A stretch of 64,000 bases of DNA from a bacterium endosymbiont of Escarpia laminata. GTDB lineage: Bacteria; Pseudomonadota; Gammaproteobacteria; Chromatiales; Chromatiaceae. A program made the translations under genes and the position numbers. Positions within the stretch are counted from its first letter, which is position 1; each line of letters starts with the position of its first letter. Location of the stretch: positions 372,001 to 436,000 of the forward strand of contig QGON01000071.1 in NCBI GenBank assembly GCA_003660235.1. Direction: 5' to 3'. The notes below the pieces were generated by a model. It ran no database searches and was not told the DNA's origin. It saw only the letters and a list, made by a program, of their open reading frames with translations. Positions 44,732-53,804 of this stretch are shown in pieces.

Positions 44732-45541
44732 CTACTGGCTGGTCGCAGGCAGGGTCGTATCCGCACCGGTCGGCTCCACCCTCTGCCGGAAACTCCTCTG
44801 AAATACTCCGGTTCCCGATCTTATTCCGCAAACCACCGCATTGACTCCGCGCGACAGCAGGCCGGGTTGTGTCCCTGTCTCATCATTTTTCTCTATCAGC
44901 GCTTTTTCTTCCAGCCACTGGGGTAACGCCTGAAGAATATCCCTATCCCAGGTGACGGGCGGCTTTACCCTTCGGGTTTCGCTGTAGTAAGACTTCAGCG
45001 CCTCCCTTGTCGTATCTGCACAGCCCGCATTCGCCAATCGCACCGCAAGTTCCTGTTCTGCTGAGTAGATACGCTCTTCAATGGTAAAACCAGACTCTCC
45101 CAACACCAACGCGATCGCCGAGTAGCTCAGGCCTATTTCGTAACGATAGAGAAGTGACTCCCGCTGCCGGTATGGCAGCGTGCGCACCAGATCGACCATC
45201 AGTATCCCCCACTGTACGCCATCATCCCCATCGACCAGGTCACCAATTGGGTGGGCCGTTGTTTCCCCACTCCTCTGACAGAAACCACGCAGTTGTCGAT
45301 GCAACATCTTGTAAAGCTGGGTCTTGAGACGTCTTGGAGTGGATGCACGGGAGCGTGCATCGACAAAACCCGCCCATACCTTTCGGTAGAGCGACCTGCC
45401 CTGCTCACCAGTACCGCAATGCCGCGCGACATACCGATAGATCCTGCCCTTGTACCGTTCATAGAGGCTTTCAAACGCGCCTGCATCACCTTCCATGAAA
45501 TTCGCCATCAAGGCTTCAATATCGAATCTTCGTTTGCCCAC
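44732..45541 (-). CDS. ECF sigma factor-like protein, paralogue 1
   Basis: A 269-residue protein whose first 170 residues look like a divergent RNA polymerase sigma factor. A region-2-like segment is MANFMEGDAGAFESLYERYK with GRIYRYVARHCG; a region-4-like helix-turn-helix is LPYRQRESLLYRYEIGLSYSA followed by IALVLGESGFTIEERI. The C-terminal 100 residues (LKSYYSETRRVKPPVTWDRDIL) have no match I know. GTG at 45541 is chosen because it aligns with the best start of paralogue 2 and gives equal lengths; the frame is open to 45598. It is closely similar to the next gene. No anti-sigma gene is adjacent. Confidence 0.7.
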   Translation of the reverse strand: MGKRRFDIEALMANFMEGDAGAFESLYERYKGRIYRYVARHCGTGEQGRSLYRKVWAGFVDARSRASTPRRLKTQLYKMLHRQLRGFCQRSGETTAHPIGDLVDGDDGVQWGILMVDLVRTLPYRQRESLLYRYEIGLSYSAIALVLGESGFTIEERIYSAEQELAVRLANAGCADTTREALKSYYSETRRVKPPVTWDRDILQALPQWLEEKALIEKNDETGTQPGLLSRGVNAVVCGIRSGTGVFQRSFRQRVEPTGADTTLPATSQ

Positions 45542-45889
45542 ATCTACCCCCACTTGCACTGTAGCAACGGCAAATTCCGCCGCTTCAAGCCATGACATCT
45601 GTTGTGTGTAAAGTCTTACATGGCATGTCAGGCATCATTGGGCAGTCCTTCTCATTTCGTTCACACCACATCGCCGGGTTTCGCGACCCATTTCGCAAAA
45701 ACAGGGGGATTTGGAAAACAATTTTCGATTTCACCCCACGACCTCTATTTTCTGACAAACGACCACTTAAGGAGTGAAGCAGCGCATATACTGAGGATTG
45801 GAGCATCAAATGCGTAGAAAGCCGGGATGGAAGGCAACAAAATAAGGTTTTGCGCTGTAGGAGCGGCGCCCCACCGCGATGATTACTTA

Positions 45890-46021
45890 GTGTCTATCCG
45901 GAAACACCGTTTATTACCACGAAGCGCACGAAGTACACGAAGAAAATCAATGGTTAATCAATCTTTTACCTTAGCGCCCTTCGCGTTCTTTGCGGTTAGA
46001 TATGGGTTTCCGGATAGACAC
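45890..46021. mobile_element. MITE-like element with 16-bp terminal inverted repeats
   Basis: Perfect terminal inverted repeats GTGTCTATCCGGAAAC (45890-45905 and 46006-46021) bound a 132-base non-coding element. ACTTA occurs on the left (45885-45889) and again just past one base on the right (46023-46027), consistent with a target-site duplication. The interior carries CACGAAG-type inverted motifs like those at 16396 and 43478. It lies at the junction of the two duplicated ECF-like units. Confidence 0.7.
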
Positions 46022-46087
46022 CACTTAGATGGGCAAATCGAGGTGGGGCGATGGTCACGAACTGCGACCAAGCAGTAGCCCTTGCAG

Positions 46088-46900
46088 CTACTGGTTGGTT
46101 GCAGATAAAGGCATGTTCGCCCCAGCAGGCTCCACACTCTGCCGAAGGCCCTTTTTTAGGGCACCAGACCCCGATTTCAATCTTCGAAGCGCAGCATTGA
46201 ATCCGCGTACCAACAGACCGGTCTGCATCCCTGCCTCATTGCTTTCTTCCTGCGGCGCCTTCTCTCCCAGCCACTGGGGTAGCACCTGAAGAATATCACT
46301 ATCCCAGGTGACGGGCGGTTTTACCCTTCGGGTTTCGCTGTAGTAAGACTTCAGCGCCTCCCTTGTCGTATCTGCACAGCCCGCAGCCGCCAATCGCACT
46401 GCGAGTTCCTGTTCTGCCGACCGGATACGCTCTTCAATGGTAAAACCGGACTCTCCCAACACCAGCGCGATTGCCGCGCAGTTCAGCCCTATTTCATATC
46501 GAAAGAGAAAAGACTCCCGTTGCCGGTATGGCAACGCACGTACCAGATCAATCAGTAGCACGCCCCACTGTACGCCATCATCCCCTGTAACCAGCTCTCC
46601 AACTGGATAGACTGTTGTTTCTTCACTCCTCTCCTGACAGAAGCTACGCATTTGTCGATGCAATATCCTGTAGAGACTGGTCTTGAGATGTCTCGGGGTG
46701 GGTGATGAAGGGCGCGCCTCGACAAAGCCTGCCCAGAACTTTTGGTAGAGCAACCTACCCTGTTCACCAGTACCGCAATGCCGCACGACATACCGATAGA
46801 TTCTGCCTCTGTACCGCTCATAGAGACTTTCAAACGCGTCTGTGTCGCCTTCCATGAAATTCGCCATCAAGGCTTCAACATCGAACCTCCGTTTACTCAC
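46088..46900 (-). CDS. ECF sigma factor-like protein, paralogue 2
   Basis: A 270-residue paralogue of the preceding gene: RRFDVEALMANFMEGDTDAFESLYERY, then YVVRHCGTGEQGR, RALPYRQRESFLFRYEIG and the near-identical stretch ALKSYYSETRRVKPPVTWD. The C-terminus diverges more (KSGSGALKKGLRQSVEPAG). GTG at 46900 is the preferred start because a strong ggagg lies six to ten bases upstream; an in-frame GTG at 46912 is possible. The conserved non-coding sequence upstream of both copies shows that the promoter was duplicated too. It is divergent from the hybrid kinase gene. Confidence 0.72.
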   Translation of the reverse strand: MSKRRFDVEALMANFMEGDTDAFESLYERYRGRIYRYVVRHCGTGEQGRLLYQKFWAGFVEARPSSPTPRHLKTSLYRILHRQMRSFCQERSEETTVYPVGELVTGDDGVQWGVLLIDLVRALPYRQRESFLFRYEIGLNCAAIALVLGESGFTIEERIRSAEQELAVRLAAAGCADTTREALKSYYSETRRVKPPVTWDSDILQVLPQWLGEKAPQEESNEAGMQTGLLVRGFNAALRRLKSGSGALKKGLRQSVEPAGANMPLSATNQ

Positions 46901-47274
46901 GCTCCCCTCCACTTGGTTTGTAGCCGCTGCAAAGCAGTCGTTTCAATCCACGATTTCTGTTGAATGTGGAGCTTTACACGACCTCTCAGTCATCATTGGG
47001 TAGTCCTACTCATTTTGCCCACTCCAGACCATTGATTTTCGCGAACCGCGTCACAGAATTAAAAGACTAATGCAAACAAATGCAAACTCGCTCCAAGAGA
47101 TTTCCTGCAACCTCAATTTTTCCAACGATCAGCCGCTAAGAGGTGGAGCGGCAAATGATATGGTTAATTTTGGAGAAAAAAATGCGTACTGAAACAGGGA
47201 CTGTCACCGCGCCACATCGAGTCTTTGGATTCACCTGACTCTATGCGTCAGTACCATCGACGAACCCTGAGTCT

Positions 47275-50200
47275 ATGCACCCGCTTCTGACACGCCAGTT
47301 AAAACGGCTTTTCGGTATCTCTGATGAGCCGAAGCTGACTGCTGCGCTGCTGGAATTCAGGCGACTTGCAAATTCCGACGGACTGCAGGAGGAGGCCCGC
47401 AATCTTCTGGGGGGTCTCGATCGCCTGCTCAGTCAGATAGATAATACCTATCAACAGCACGAAGCCGATATCACACTGCGCGACCAAAGTCTGGAGATCA
47501 GCAACGAGGAGATTCTTCAGGCCAACGAGAAGTTGCGTCGTAAGGAACGGCGACAACACGCCATAATAGAGTCCCTGCGCCACACGGCCAACGAACTGCT
47601 CAGATCCACCCATCTCCCCGAACTGTCTGACGATGAGACAAGTCTCGAAAAACTCTCTCTTCTGATGAGTGACCTGGTCAAGGAACGGCAGCAGGTGCAA
47701 AGCAAACTCGAACGCACACTCAGTGAACTTGAAAGGCAAAAATCCGCTATCGATCAACACGCCATCGTCAGCATCACCGATACCAGCGGCAAAGTCACCT
47801 ACGCCAACGAAGGATTCTGCCGTGTCAGTGGTTTTCAACGACACGAACTAATTGGCAAAAAACATCCTCAGTTTAATCAAACTGATCAGTCAGCTGCCAT
47901 CATCAAAAATATTGGGTCCACCATCCGCCATGGACATACATGGAAGGGTGAATTTGCCAACAGAAACAAAACGGGGACCCCTTACTGGCTCGATGCAACC
48001 ATTGTCCCTTTTCTGGACAGTCAGGGAGAAGCCTTCCAGTACATCATCATCTGCACAGATATCACAGAGCGCAGAATATTCCAGGAGCAGCTCAAGGACG
48101 CCATTCATCGGGCCGAATCCGCCAATCAGGCAAAGAGCGAATTTCTTGCCAATATGAGCCATGAAATCCGCACCCCGATGAACGCAATCATCGGGCTGAG
48201 TCATCTGGCAATCGAGGGGAAGACCGACCAGCGTCAGCATGAGTATCTGAGCAAGATTCAATCATCCGCCAAAACCCTGCTCAGCATCATCAACGACATC
48301 CTCGATTTCTCCAAGATCGAGGCCGGCGAGATGACTTTAGAGACGGTGGATTTTTCTCTGAGTGAACTATTGGAGCAAGTCTGCACCATCTTCTGTTTCA
48401 GTGCAGAGAAAAAATCTCTGGAAGTCGTCTACTCAGTTGCCCCCGGTCTGCCGGACAGATATATCGGTGATCCATTGCGATTGGGGCAGGTGCTCACCAA
48501 TCTTGCCAGCAACGCCGTCAAATTCACGGAACAGGGCGAGATAGTCATTTCTGTTACCGCTGAAGAGTCACAACAGGGAAAAAACCGGCTTCGGTTCGAT
48601 GTCAGTGATACCGGCATTGGACTCTCCGAAGATAAACTTGCCGTGCTGTTTGACTCTTTTTCGCAGGCCGACTCATCCACTACCCGTAAGTTTGGGGGAA
48701 CTGGCCTGGGACTGGCGATCAGTAAAAGCCTCATCAGCATGATGGAGGGTGAGATCGGCGTCGAGAGCACAGAGGGAGAGGGCAGCAACTTCTATTTCAC
48801 GCTTCCTCTGCAGATTGATCCCGAACGGGAAATCCCGAAAAACCTACAACTGCACGGGGTTCGCACAATGGTAGTGGATGATCTCGCGAAATCGCGGGAT
48901 ACAATATTAAAAACCTTTCGCTTCCACGGTGCCAATGCTATTGGAAAAGCATGCGGCGAAACCTGTATAGAAGAGCTGCAGCGCTGCTGCCGTGAGGAGC
49001 CTACCCGGCCCTATCAACTCACACTTATCGATTGGTCCATGCCCGGCATGGATGGCCTGCAACTGTTGAGGACAATCCAGAGTGACCCGCTGATCGACCC
49101 CAAGCCTCGCATTATACTGATGAGTAAATACAACAATGATCAGGCCATCCGCCAAACTGAAACCCGTAACACAATCCTACTGACTAAACCCATCATACCG
49201 ACGGCGTTTCTCAATGCCGTTCTGAAGGCATTGGGGCGCCCCACCCTGCGCATAAGGCACGAAGCCACGTCCGTCAGCGGCAGGGATGTAGAAAATATCC
49301 AGGGCATCCTGGGAGCCCATATATTAGTTGCAGAAGACAATCCTGTTAATCAGCAAGTTACCAGAGCGCTGCTGGAACGTTACGGACTTAAAGTCAAGAT
49401 AGCGGAAGATGGACGAGCCGCCATTGAAGCATTGGCAAAGACACGCTTTGACTTGGTGCTTATGGATGTACAGATGCCGGATATCGATGGCTATGAAGCA
49501 AGCCGCATCATCCGTCAGGACGCTACCTATGACGAAATCCCGATTATCGCCTTGACCGCAAATGCCATGTCCGGCGACCGGGAAGAGAGTCTCGCGGCCG
49601 GTATGGATGATTATCTGCCGAAGCCCATAGAGCCCGATGCGCTCTATGCGATGCTGATCAAGTGGATCCAGCCTGGTCTGGCAGACCACATCTCCAACGA
49701 CGAATACACATCGTCAGCGATTCTTCTGCCTGCACATCTGCCCGGCATCGACATCGAAGCAGGTCTGAAAAGGATGCGTGGAAATCAGGCCCTGTTGCGG
49801 GATCTCTTACTGCGATTCCGCGCCGATTATGAGCACTGGAACGGTCGCATCAGCATTGCAATTCTGGAGAACAACAGGGAAGAGGCCCTCCACCTTGCAC
49901 ATGCGCTGAAAGGCGTTTCCGCTACTATCGGCGCCATGGACCTCTCCACTGCAGGTGCCAGCCTGGAAAAACATCTGAAGGCAGATACGGGAGATCTGAC
50001 GAAAATCCACAACAGGGTCACAGACCAGCTCTATCGGGTACTTGACGGCCTTAAATCCCTGGACCAACCACCGGAATCCACAACCAACCGACCAAGCAGC
50101 ACATTGGATCAACAGAGCCTGCAGACGCTACTTTCCAGTATGAAACCACTGCTACTCAACGGCGATCTGCAGGCACTGCAACTGGTTGAGCAACTGCATG

Positions 50201-50319
50201 AAATGGTTCGTGGCACTGAGATGGTGAGCACTGCACTCGAGCTGAAAAAACATGTCGACGCATTCGACTTCGAAAAAGCCCTTAGTACACTGGAATCACA
50301 CTCTCCTTCCACACAGTAA
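47275..50319 (+). CDS. Soluble hybrid histidine kinase: PAS-HisKA-HATPase-REC-REC-HPt
   Basis: A 1014-residue multidomain sensor without signal peptide or membrane helices. Order: coiled-coil N-terminus (to about 155), PAS domain with PAC (about 158-275, ITDTSGKVTYANEGF), HisKA with H296 in MSHEIRTPMN, an ATPase domain (NAVKFTEQGE, FGGTGLGLAISKSL), a first receiver with D586 (LIDWSMPGMDG), a second with D731 (LMDVQMPDIDG), and a histidine phosphotransfer domain with H876 (LAHALKG). This is a BarA-like phosphorelay inside one polypeptide. The output regulator is not adjacent. The 187-base promoter region upstream of 47275 is shared with ECF-like paralogue 2 on the other strand. Confidence 0.9.
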   Translation: MHPLLTRQLKRLFGISDEPKLTAALLEFRRLANSDGLQEEARNLLGGLDRLLSQIDNTYQQHEADITLRDQSLEISNEEILQANEKLRRKERRQHAIIESLRHTANELLRSTHLPELSDDETSLEKLSLLMSDLVKERQQVQSKLERTLSELERQKSAIDQHAIVSITDTSGKVTYANEGFCRVSGFQRHELIGKKHPQFNQTDQSAAIIKNIGSTIRHGHTWKGEFANRNKTGTPYWLDATIVPFLDSQGEAFQYIIICTDITERRIFQEQLKDAIHRAESANQAKSEFLANMSHEIRTPMNAIIGLSHLAIEGKTDQRQHEYLSKIQSSAKTLLSIINDILDFSKIEAGEMTLETVDFSLSELLEQVCTIFCFSAEKKSLEVVYSVAPGLPDRYIGDPLRLGQVLTNLASNAVKFTEQGEIVISVTAEESQQGKNRLRFDVSDTGIGLSEDKLAVLFDSFSQADSSTTRKFGGTGLGLAISKSLISMMEGEIGVESTEGEGSNFYFTLPLQIDPEREIPKNLQLHGVRTMVVDDLAKSRDTILKTFRFHGANAIGKACGETCIEELQRCCREEPTRPYQLTLIDWSMPGMDGLQLLRTIQSDPLIDPKPRIILMSKYNNDQAIRQTETRNTILLTKPIIPTAFLNAVLKALGRPTLRIRHEATSVSGRDVENIQGILGAHILVAEDNPVNQQVTRALLERYGLKVKIAEDGRAAIEALAKTRFDLVLMDVQMPDIDGYEASRIIRQDATYDEIPIIALTANAMSGDREESLAAGMDDYLPKPIEPDALYAMLIKWIQPGLADHISNDEYTSSAILLPAHLPGIDIEAGLKRMRGNQALLRDLLLRFRADYEHWNGRISIAILENNREEALHLAHALKGVSATIGAMDLSTAGASLEKHLKADTGDLTKIHNRVTDQLYRVLDGLKSLDQPPESTTNRPSSTLDQQSLQTLLSSMKPLLLNGDLQALQLVEQLHEMVRGTEMVSTALELKKHVDAFDFEKALSTLESHSPSTQ

Positions 50320-50390
50320 TCGCGGCGGGGGATTAGACCAAAAGAGATTGAACTCTCCCGCCCCGGAGCAGAAAAAGGTATGCTCCGGGA

Positions 50391-51230
50391 ATGCAGATTT
50401 CCGTCATTATTCCCACCTACAACCGTGTTGACACTCTACCAAGGGCGCTGGATTCAGTCCTCTCCCAGCATCTTGCAGCAGATGAAGTAATTGTGGTCGA
50501 TGATGGCTCCACCGATGAAACAGCCGAGCTGATCAGCCATCGATACCCGCAATGCCGTTACCTCCACCAGCCAAACCAAGGCGTCAGCAGTGCACGCAAT
50601 CTGGGAATTCGTGAGGCTCAGAGGGAGTGGATCGCACTGCTCGATTCGGATGATGCCTGGCTGCCACAGAAACTCCAGTTACAGTCTGAGGCACTGAAGG
50701 CCGAGCCGGGCCACCTCATCTGCCACACAAAGGAGATATGGATCAGAAACGGGGTCAGAGTCAATGCAATGCACAAACACGCCAAGAGCGGCGGTTTCAT
50801 CTTTGATCGCTGCCTGCCGCTCTGTGCCATTTCCCCCTCCTCCGTCATTCTGCACAGGTCTCTGTTCGACAGCGTAGGGCTGTTCGATGAGAGACTCCCG
50901 GCTTGCGAGGACTACGACCTCTGGCTGCGCATCTGTGCCACCGAGCCGGTACTGTTTCTGCCGGAGCCGCTCATCATCAAATACGGCGGACATGCGGATC
51001 AACTGTCACACAAACATTGGGGCATGGACCGTTTTCGTATTCAGGCACTGGAAAAGATCATTCAGGACAAAAGGTTGCAAGAGAACGATCGTTTCGCCGC
51101 GATAGAGATGCTGCTAAAAAAGGCGGAAATAATGGCCAAAGGTGCCGAAAAGCGAGGCAAACAGGCAAGGGCTGACTTCTACCGTGAGTTACAGACACGT
51201 TATCGTTCGCACTACACCTGTCAGCCATGA
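50391..51230 (+). CDS. Glycosyltransferase family 2
   Basis: A cytosolic GT-A enzyme of 279 residues that transfers a sugar from a nucleotide donor. VIIPTYNRVDTLPRALDSVL opens the fold, VVDDGSTDETAE binds nucleotide, ALLDSDDAW provides the DxD-like metal site, and LPACEDYDLWLRI is the acceptor-loop region with the likely catalytic acidic residue. The C-terminal 60 residues are basic and helical. Its stop overlaps the start of the next gene in an ATGA, so the two are co-translated. The product is unknown; surface polysaccharide is the usual role. Confidence 0.88.
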   Translation: MQISVIIPTYNRVDTLPRALDSVLSQHLAADEVIVVDDGSTDETAELISHRYPQCRYLHQPNQGVSSARNLGIREAQREWIALLDSDDAWLPQKLQLQSEALKAEPGHLICHTKEIWIRNGVRVNAMHKHAKSGGFIFDRCLPLCAISPSSVILHRSLFDSVGLFDERLPACEDYDLWLRICATEPVLFLPEPLIIKYGGHADQLSHKHWGMDRFRIQALEKIIQDKRLQENDRFAAIEMLLKKAEIMAKGAEKRGKQARADFYRELQTRYRSHYTCQP

Positions 51231-51817
51231 TCTCTGCCCGCCGTAATATCGTGATTGCCCTGCCGGCGGAGGCCAAACCCCTGATCCGGGCGTTTGAACT
51301 AGAGCGTCTGCAACCCGTCACCAGGCCGCCTGTCTACACTGGCCGGGATCTGGCGCTGGTAGTCTCTGGAGCAGGAGAAAAGGCCGTTCACGAAAGCGTA
51401 AACCTGTTACATAATCTGAATCACCACCCCAATCCCTGCTGGTACAATTTCGGCATCGCCGGTCATGCAGACCTGCCACTGGGCACCCTTCTGACAATCA
51501 ACCAGGTAACAGACCAAAAAACAAAAAAGAGCTGGATACTGCCCATCAAACCCGTTGCAACGGCCCCCGGCTGCAATCTGATGACGGTGAAAACCGCACT
51601 GGATGACTATCCGGGTTCTGCCGCCTATGATATGGAGGCGGCTGGATTTACCGCTGCCGCCAACCAGTTTGCCGAGTTGGAACAGATACGGATTATAAAA
51701 ATAATCTCCGACAATCAAACCAACTCACATCGCCGAATCAGCGGAAAGATGGTTTCCGCCTTGATTCAGGCGAAGATAGACATTATTGAACAGCTTCTTT
51801 TCAGCCCTGTTGAATAA
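51227..51817 (+). CDS. Purine nucleoside phosphorylase/MTAN-like nucleosidase
   Basis: A 196-residue protein of the PNP_UDP_1 superfamily. NIVIALPAEAKPLIRAF, the phosphate/ribose region VVSGAGEKAV, NFGIAGHADLPLGTLL and the metal/ribose contact AAYDMEAAGFTAAAN with a C-terminal KIISDNQ (the catalytic aspartate of nucleosidases) are recognisable. It is shorter than standard MTA/SAH nucleosidases (about 230), so the substrate is open. It overlaps the glycosyltransferase by four bases, an arrangement seen in hopanoid or surface-sugar loci, but I cannot define the pathway. Confidence 0.7.
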   Translation: MISARRNIVIALPAEAKPLIRAFELERLQPVTRPPVYTGRDLALVVSGAGEKAVHESVNLLHNLNHHPNPCWYNFGIAGHADLPLGTLLTINQVTDQKTKKSWILPIKPVATAPGCNLMTVKTALDDYPGSAAYDMEAAGFTAAANQFAELEQIRIIKIISDNQTNSHRRISGKMVSALIQAKIDIIEQLLFSPVE

Positions 51818-51836
51818 CCGGATTGTAACTGTTCCA

Positions 51837-51927
51837 GGCGTAGGCACGATCAAGCGTAGCGGATCGGGCAATCCGGACTTGATAGACCACAAGGGATGTT
51901 GCCGGTTCCGCTACGCTTGAACCAGCC
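51837..51927. repeat. Palindromic repeat, copy 2 of a two-copy family
   Basis: Same family as the element at 14379-14462, in reverse orientation: TCAAGCGTAGCGGA and its complement flank a variable centre of about 40 bases, with ggcgtaggcacga and accagcc at the ends. It fills the gap before the SDR gene. Confidence 0.8.
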
Positions 51928-51989
51928 CACTCCTTGTAGATGTGGGCTCGCACAACGGGCTGCAGCCAGGTAGTCCACGGGAGGTCAAA

Positions 51990-52703
51990 GTGACAGAATC
52001 ACGCACAATTCTTATAACCGGCGCCAGCCGCGGCATTGGGGCGACGATTGCCCGGCATCTGCTGGCCACCGATACAGAGGTGATCGGCGTTGGCCGGGAT
52101 TTTTCCGAGTGGGAGACTGCACCGAAGAATTTCACGCCGGTCGAACTCGACCTTGCCGATCTTGAGGGACTGCCGCACCGCCTCGGAGAGATTGCCCGTG
52201 CCCATCCCGATATCGACGGACTGATACTGAATGCCGGATACGGACGCTTCGGTTCTTTGGAAGAGTTCTCCTACCGGCAGATTCAGGAGATGGTGGATGT
52301 AAATCTGATCCAACACATCTTCGTTGCACGGGCATTCATTCCAAGGATCAAGAAACAGGGTTTTGGCGACCTGGTCGTTATCGGGTCTGAAGCGGCCTTG
52401 ATCGGCGGTCCCAAAGGCGCAGTCTACTCCGCATGTAAATTCGCACTGAGGGGTCTGACCCAATCGCTGCGGCAGGAGTGTGCAACCAGCGGTATGCGGG
52501 TCAGCCTGATCAATCCCGGCATGGTGAAAACCGGTTTTTTCCAGGATCTGGATTTTGCCCCAGGCCAGGCCCCGGAAAATCACATCCGCCCCGAGGACAT
52601 CGCAGAGGCCGTTGTCATGATCATCCAGGCCCATCCTGGTACTGTGTTCGATGAAATCAATCTCAGTCCACTGAAGAAAGTCGTGGATTTCGGCAAAAAA
52701 TAA
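51990..52703 (+). CDS. Short-chain dehydrogenase/reductase (SDR)
   Basis: A 237-residue Rossmann-fold oxidoreductase. TGASRGIGATIA binds the cofactor, LILNAGYG is the NNAG-like motif, and the catalytic residues are S in VIGSEAA, with Y-x3-K in VYSACKFAL. LINPGMVKTGFF follows. The GTG at 51990, preceded by gggagg, is preferred over a frame that opens inside the repeat. Substrate and cofactor preference cannot be told. trmO follows after 22 bases. Confidence 0.88.
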   Translation: MTESRTILITGASRGIGATIARHLLATDTEVIGVGRDFSEWETAPKNFTPVELDLADLEGLPHRLGEIARAHPDIDGLILNAGYGRFGSLEEFSYRQIQEMVDVNLIQHIFVARAFIPRIKKQGFGDLVVIGSEAALIGGPKGAVYSACKFALRGLTQSLRQECATSGMRVSLINPGMVKTGFFQDLDFAPGQAPENHIRPEDIAEAVVMIIQAHPGTVFDEINLSPLKKVVDFGKK

Positions 52704-52725
52704 TTCAGATCATTATGTCCAACCA

Positions 52726-53448
52726 ATGAAGTATGAATTTACGCCTATCGGCATCATACACTCCTGTTTCAAGGAGAAATTCGGCATCCCCCGCCAACCA
52801 GGATTGATTCCCGAGGCCCTGGCCACGCTGGAGATAGTTCCACCTTTTAACCGCCCGGAAGCCTTCAAAGCGCTTGAGGGCTATTCCCATATCTGGATCA
52901 ACTTCGTCTTCCATGCGGCGCTAAGGGAGCAGTGGAAACCCATGGTACGTCCACCACGGCTCGGTGGAAATCAGCGAGTCGGGGTATTCGCCTCACGCAG
53001 CCCGTTTCGGCCCAACCCCATTGGTCTTTCGGTGGTTCGGCTGAACGAGGTCAAATACAATGATAAAGGCGTCGAACTGCGTTTGAGCGGCATTGACCTG
53101 TTGGACGGCACGCCGGTACTCGACATCAAACCCTACCTCCCTTACGCCGACGCCATACCTGACGCACATTCCGGTTATGCACCGGGTCCACCAGGGCAAT
53201 CAATCACACTGACCTACTCAAGCCAAGCTGAAGCCTGGCTGGGAAATGTAGCGGCAAAGCAGGCCGATCACATTCGCAGACTGCTACGGCAGGTATTCGA
53301 AAACGATCCACGCCCAGCCTATCTCAAAGCGGGCAGCGCCGAGCGAAAATTTGGCATGTCCCTCTACGACTTCAATGTAAGCTGGACGGTTGAAAATAAC
53401 CAGGTAAACATAACGGAGATAAAACACCTTTCAGCCCCTGAAGATTGA
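52726..53448 (+). CDS. trmO: tRNA (N6-threonylcarbamoyladenosine(37)-N6)-methyltransferase TrmO
   Basis: A 240-residue protein of the TsaA/TrmO family, which methylates t6A37 of tRNA-Thr using S-adenosylmethionine. FTPIGIIHSCFKEKFGIPRQ is the family start; NRVGVFASRSPFRPNPIGLS-type sequence (GNQRVGVFASRSPFRPNPIG) is the SAM-binding hallmark; DLLDGTPVLDIKPYLPYAD completes the core. The C-terminal extension, DPRPAYLKAGSAERKFGMSLYDFNV, is present in gammaproteobacterial TrmO. Length matches E. coli (235). Confidence 0.93.
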   Translation: MKYEFTPIGIIHSCFKEKFGIPRQPGLIPEALATLEIVPPFNRPEAFKALEGYSHIWINFVFHAALREQWKPMVRPPRLGGNQRVGVFASRSPFRPNPIGLSVVRLNEVKYNDKGVELRLSGIDLLDGTPVLDIKPYLPYADAIPDAHSGYAPGPPGQSITLTYSSQAEAWLGNVAAKQADHIRRLLRQVFENDPRPAYLKAGSAERKFGMSLYDFNVSWTVENNQVNITEIKHLSAPED

Positions 53449-53804
53449 CATTAAGCAATGCGACTTTGAACTGCATACATCAGTCTGCAAGTGAGTCTTC
53501 GACCTCGTGATAGATTTTGGGACATCCCAGTCCCCAAAATCGACTCGGCCTTCGACAACCTGTTTGTGCCCCGGCCGTCCCGGTCACTGGCACTACGCGA
53601 CAACCTCGCAAGCTCGTTGCCGCTCCGTTGCCAGCTCCCGATGACTGGACGCCGCGCTCGGATGCCTACTTTGCTTCCCCTCTGGCGCAAGGCACGCCGG
53701 GTAAGCAGTGCGGCCTCGCGGCTACCGGGGACTACCAGCCTTCGCTTCGCTCTCCATGGCTGGCAGCGAGTGATTTATCGGACCAAGCAAACGATTCCCC
53801 CGAG
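53449..53804. other. Unexplained 356-base segment before sirB2
   Basis: No convincing gene is seen, although several short frames stay open on both strands. It begins with a hairpin (GATTTTGGG at 53513 pairs with CCCCAAAATC at 53532). The + frame that runs into sirB2 (LVAAPLPAPDDWTPRSDAYF) looks like a repeat or decayed coding sequence, not a SirB N-terminus. It could be a dispersed repeat. Confidence 0.4.

Noticed and set aside
45592-45817. Short frames (60-71 residues) upstream of ECF-like paralogue 1
   Set aside because: They lie in the duplicated non-coding promoter region; the matching region of copy 2 is not open in the same frames.
53517-53804. N-terminal extension of SirB2
   Set aside because: The upstream residues are Pro/Arg-rich and unlike SirB; they belong to the unexplained segment.
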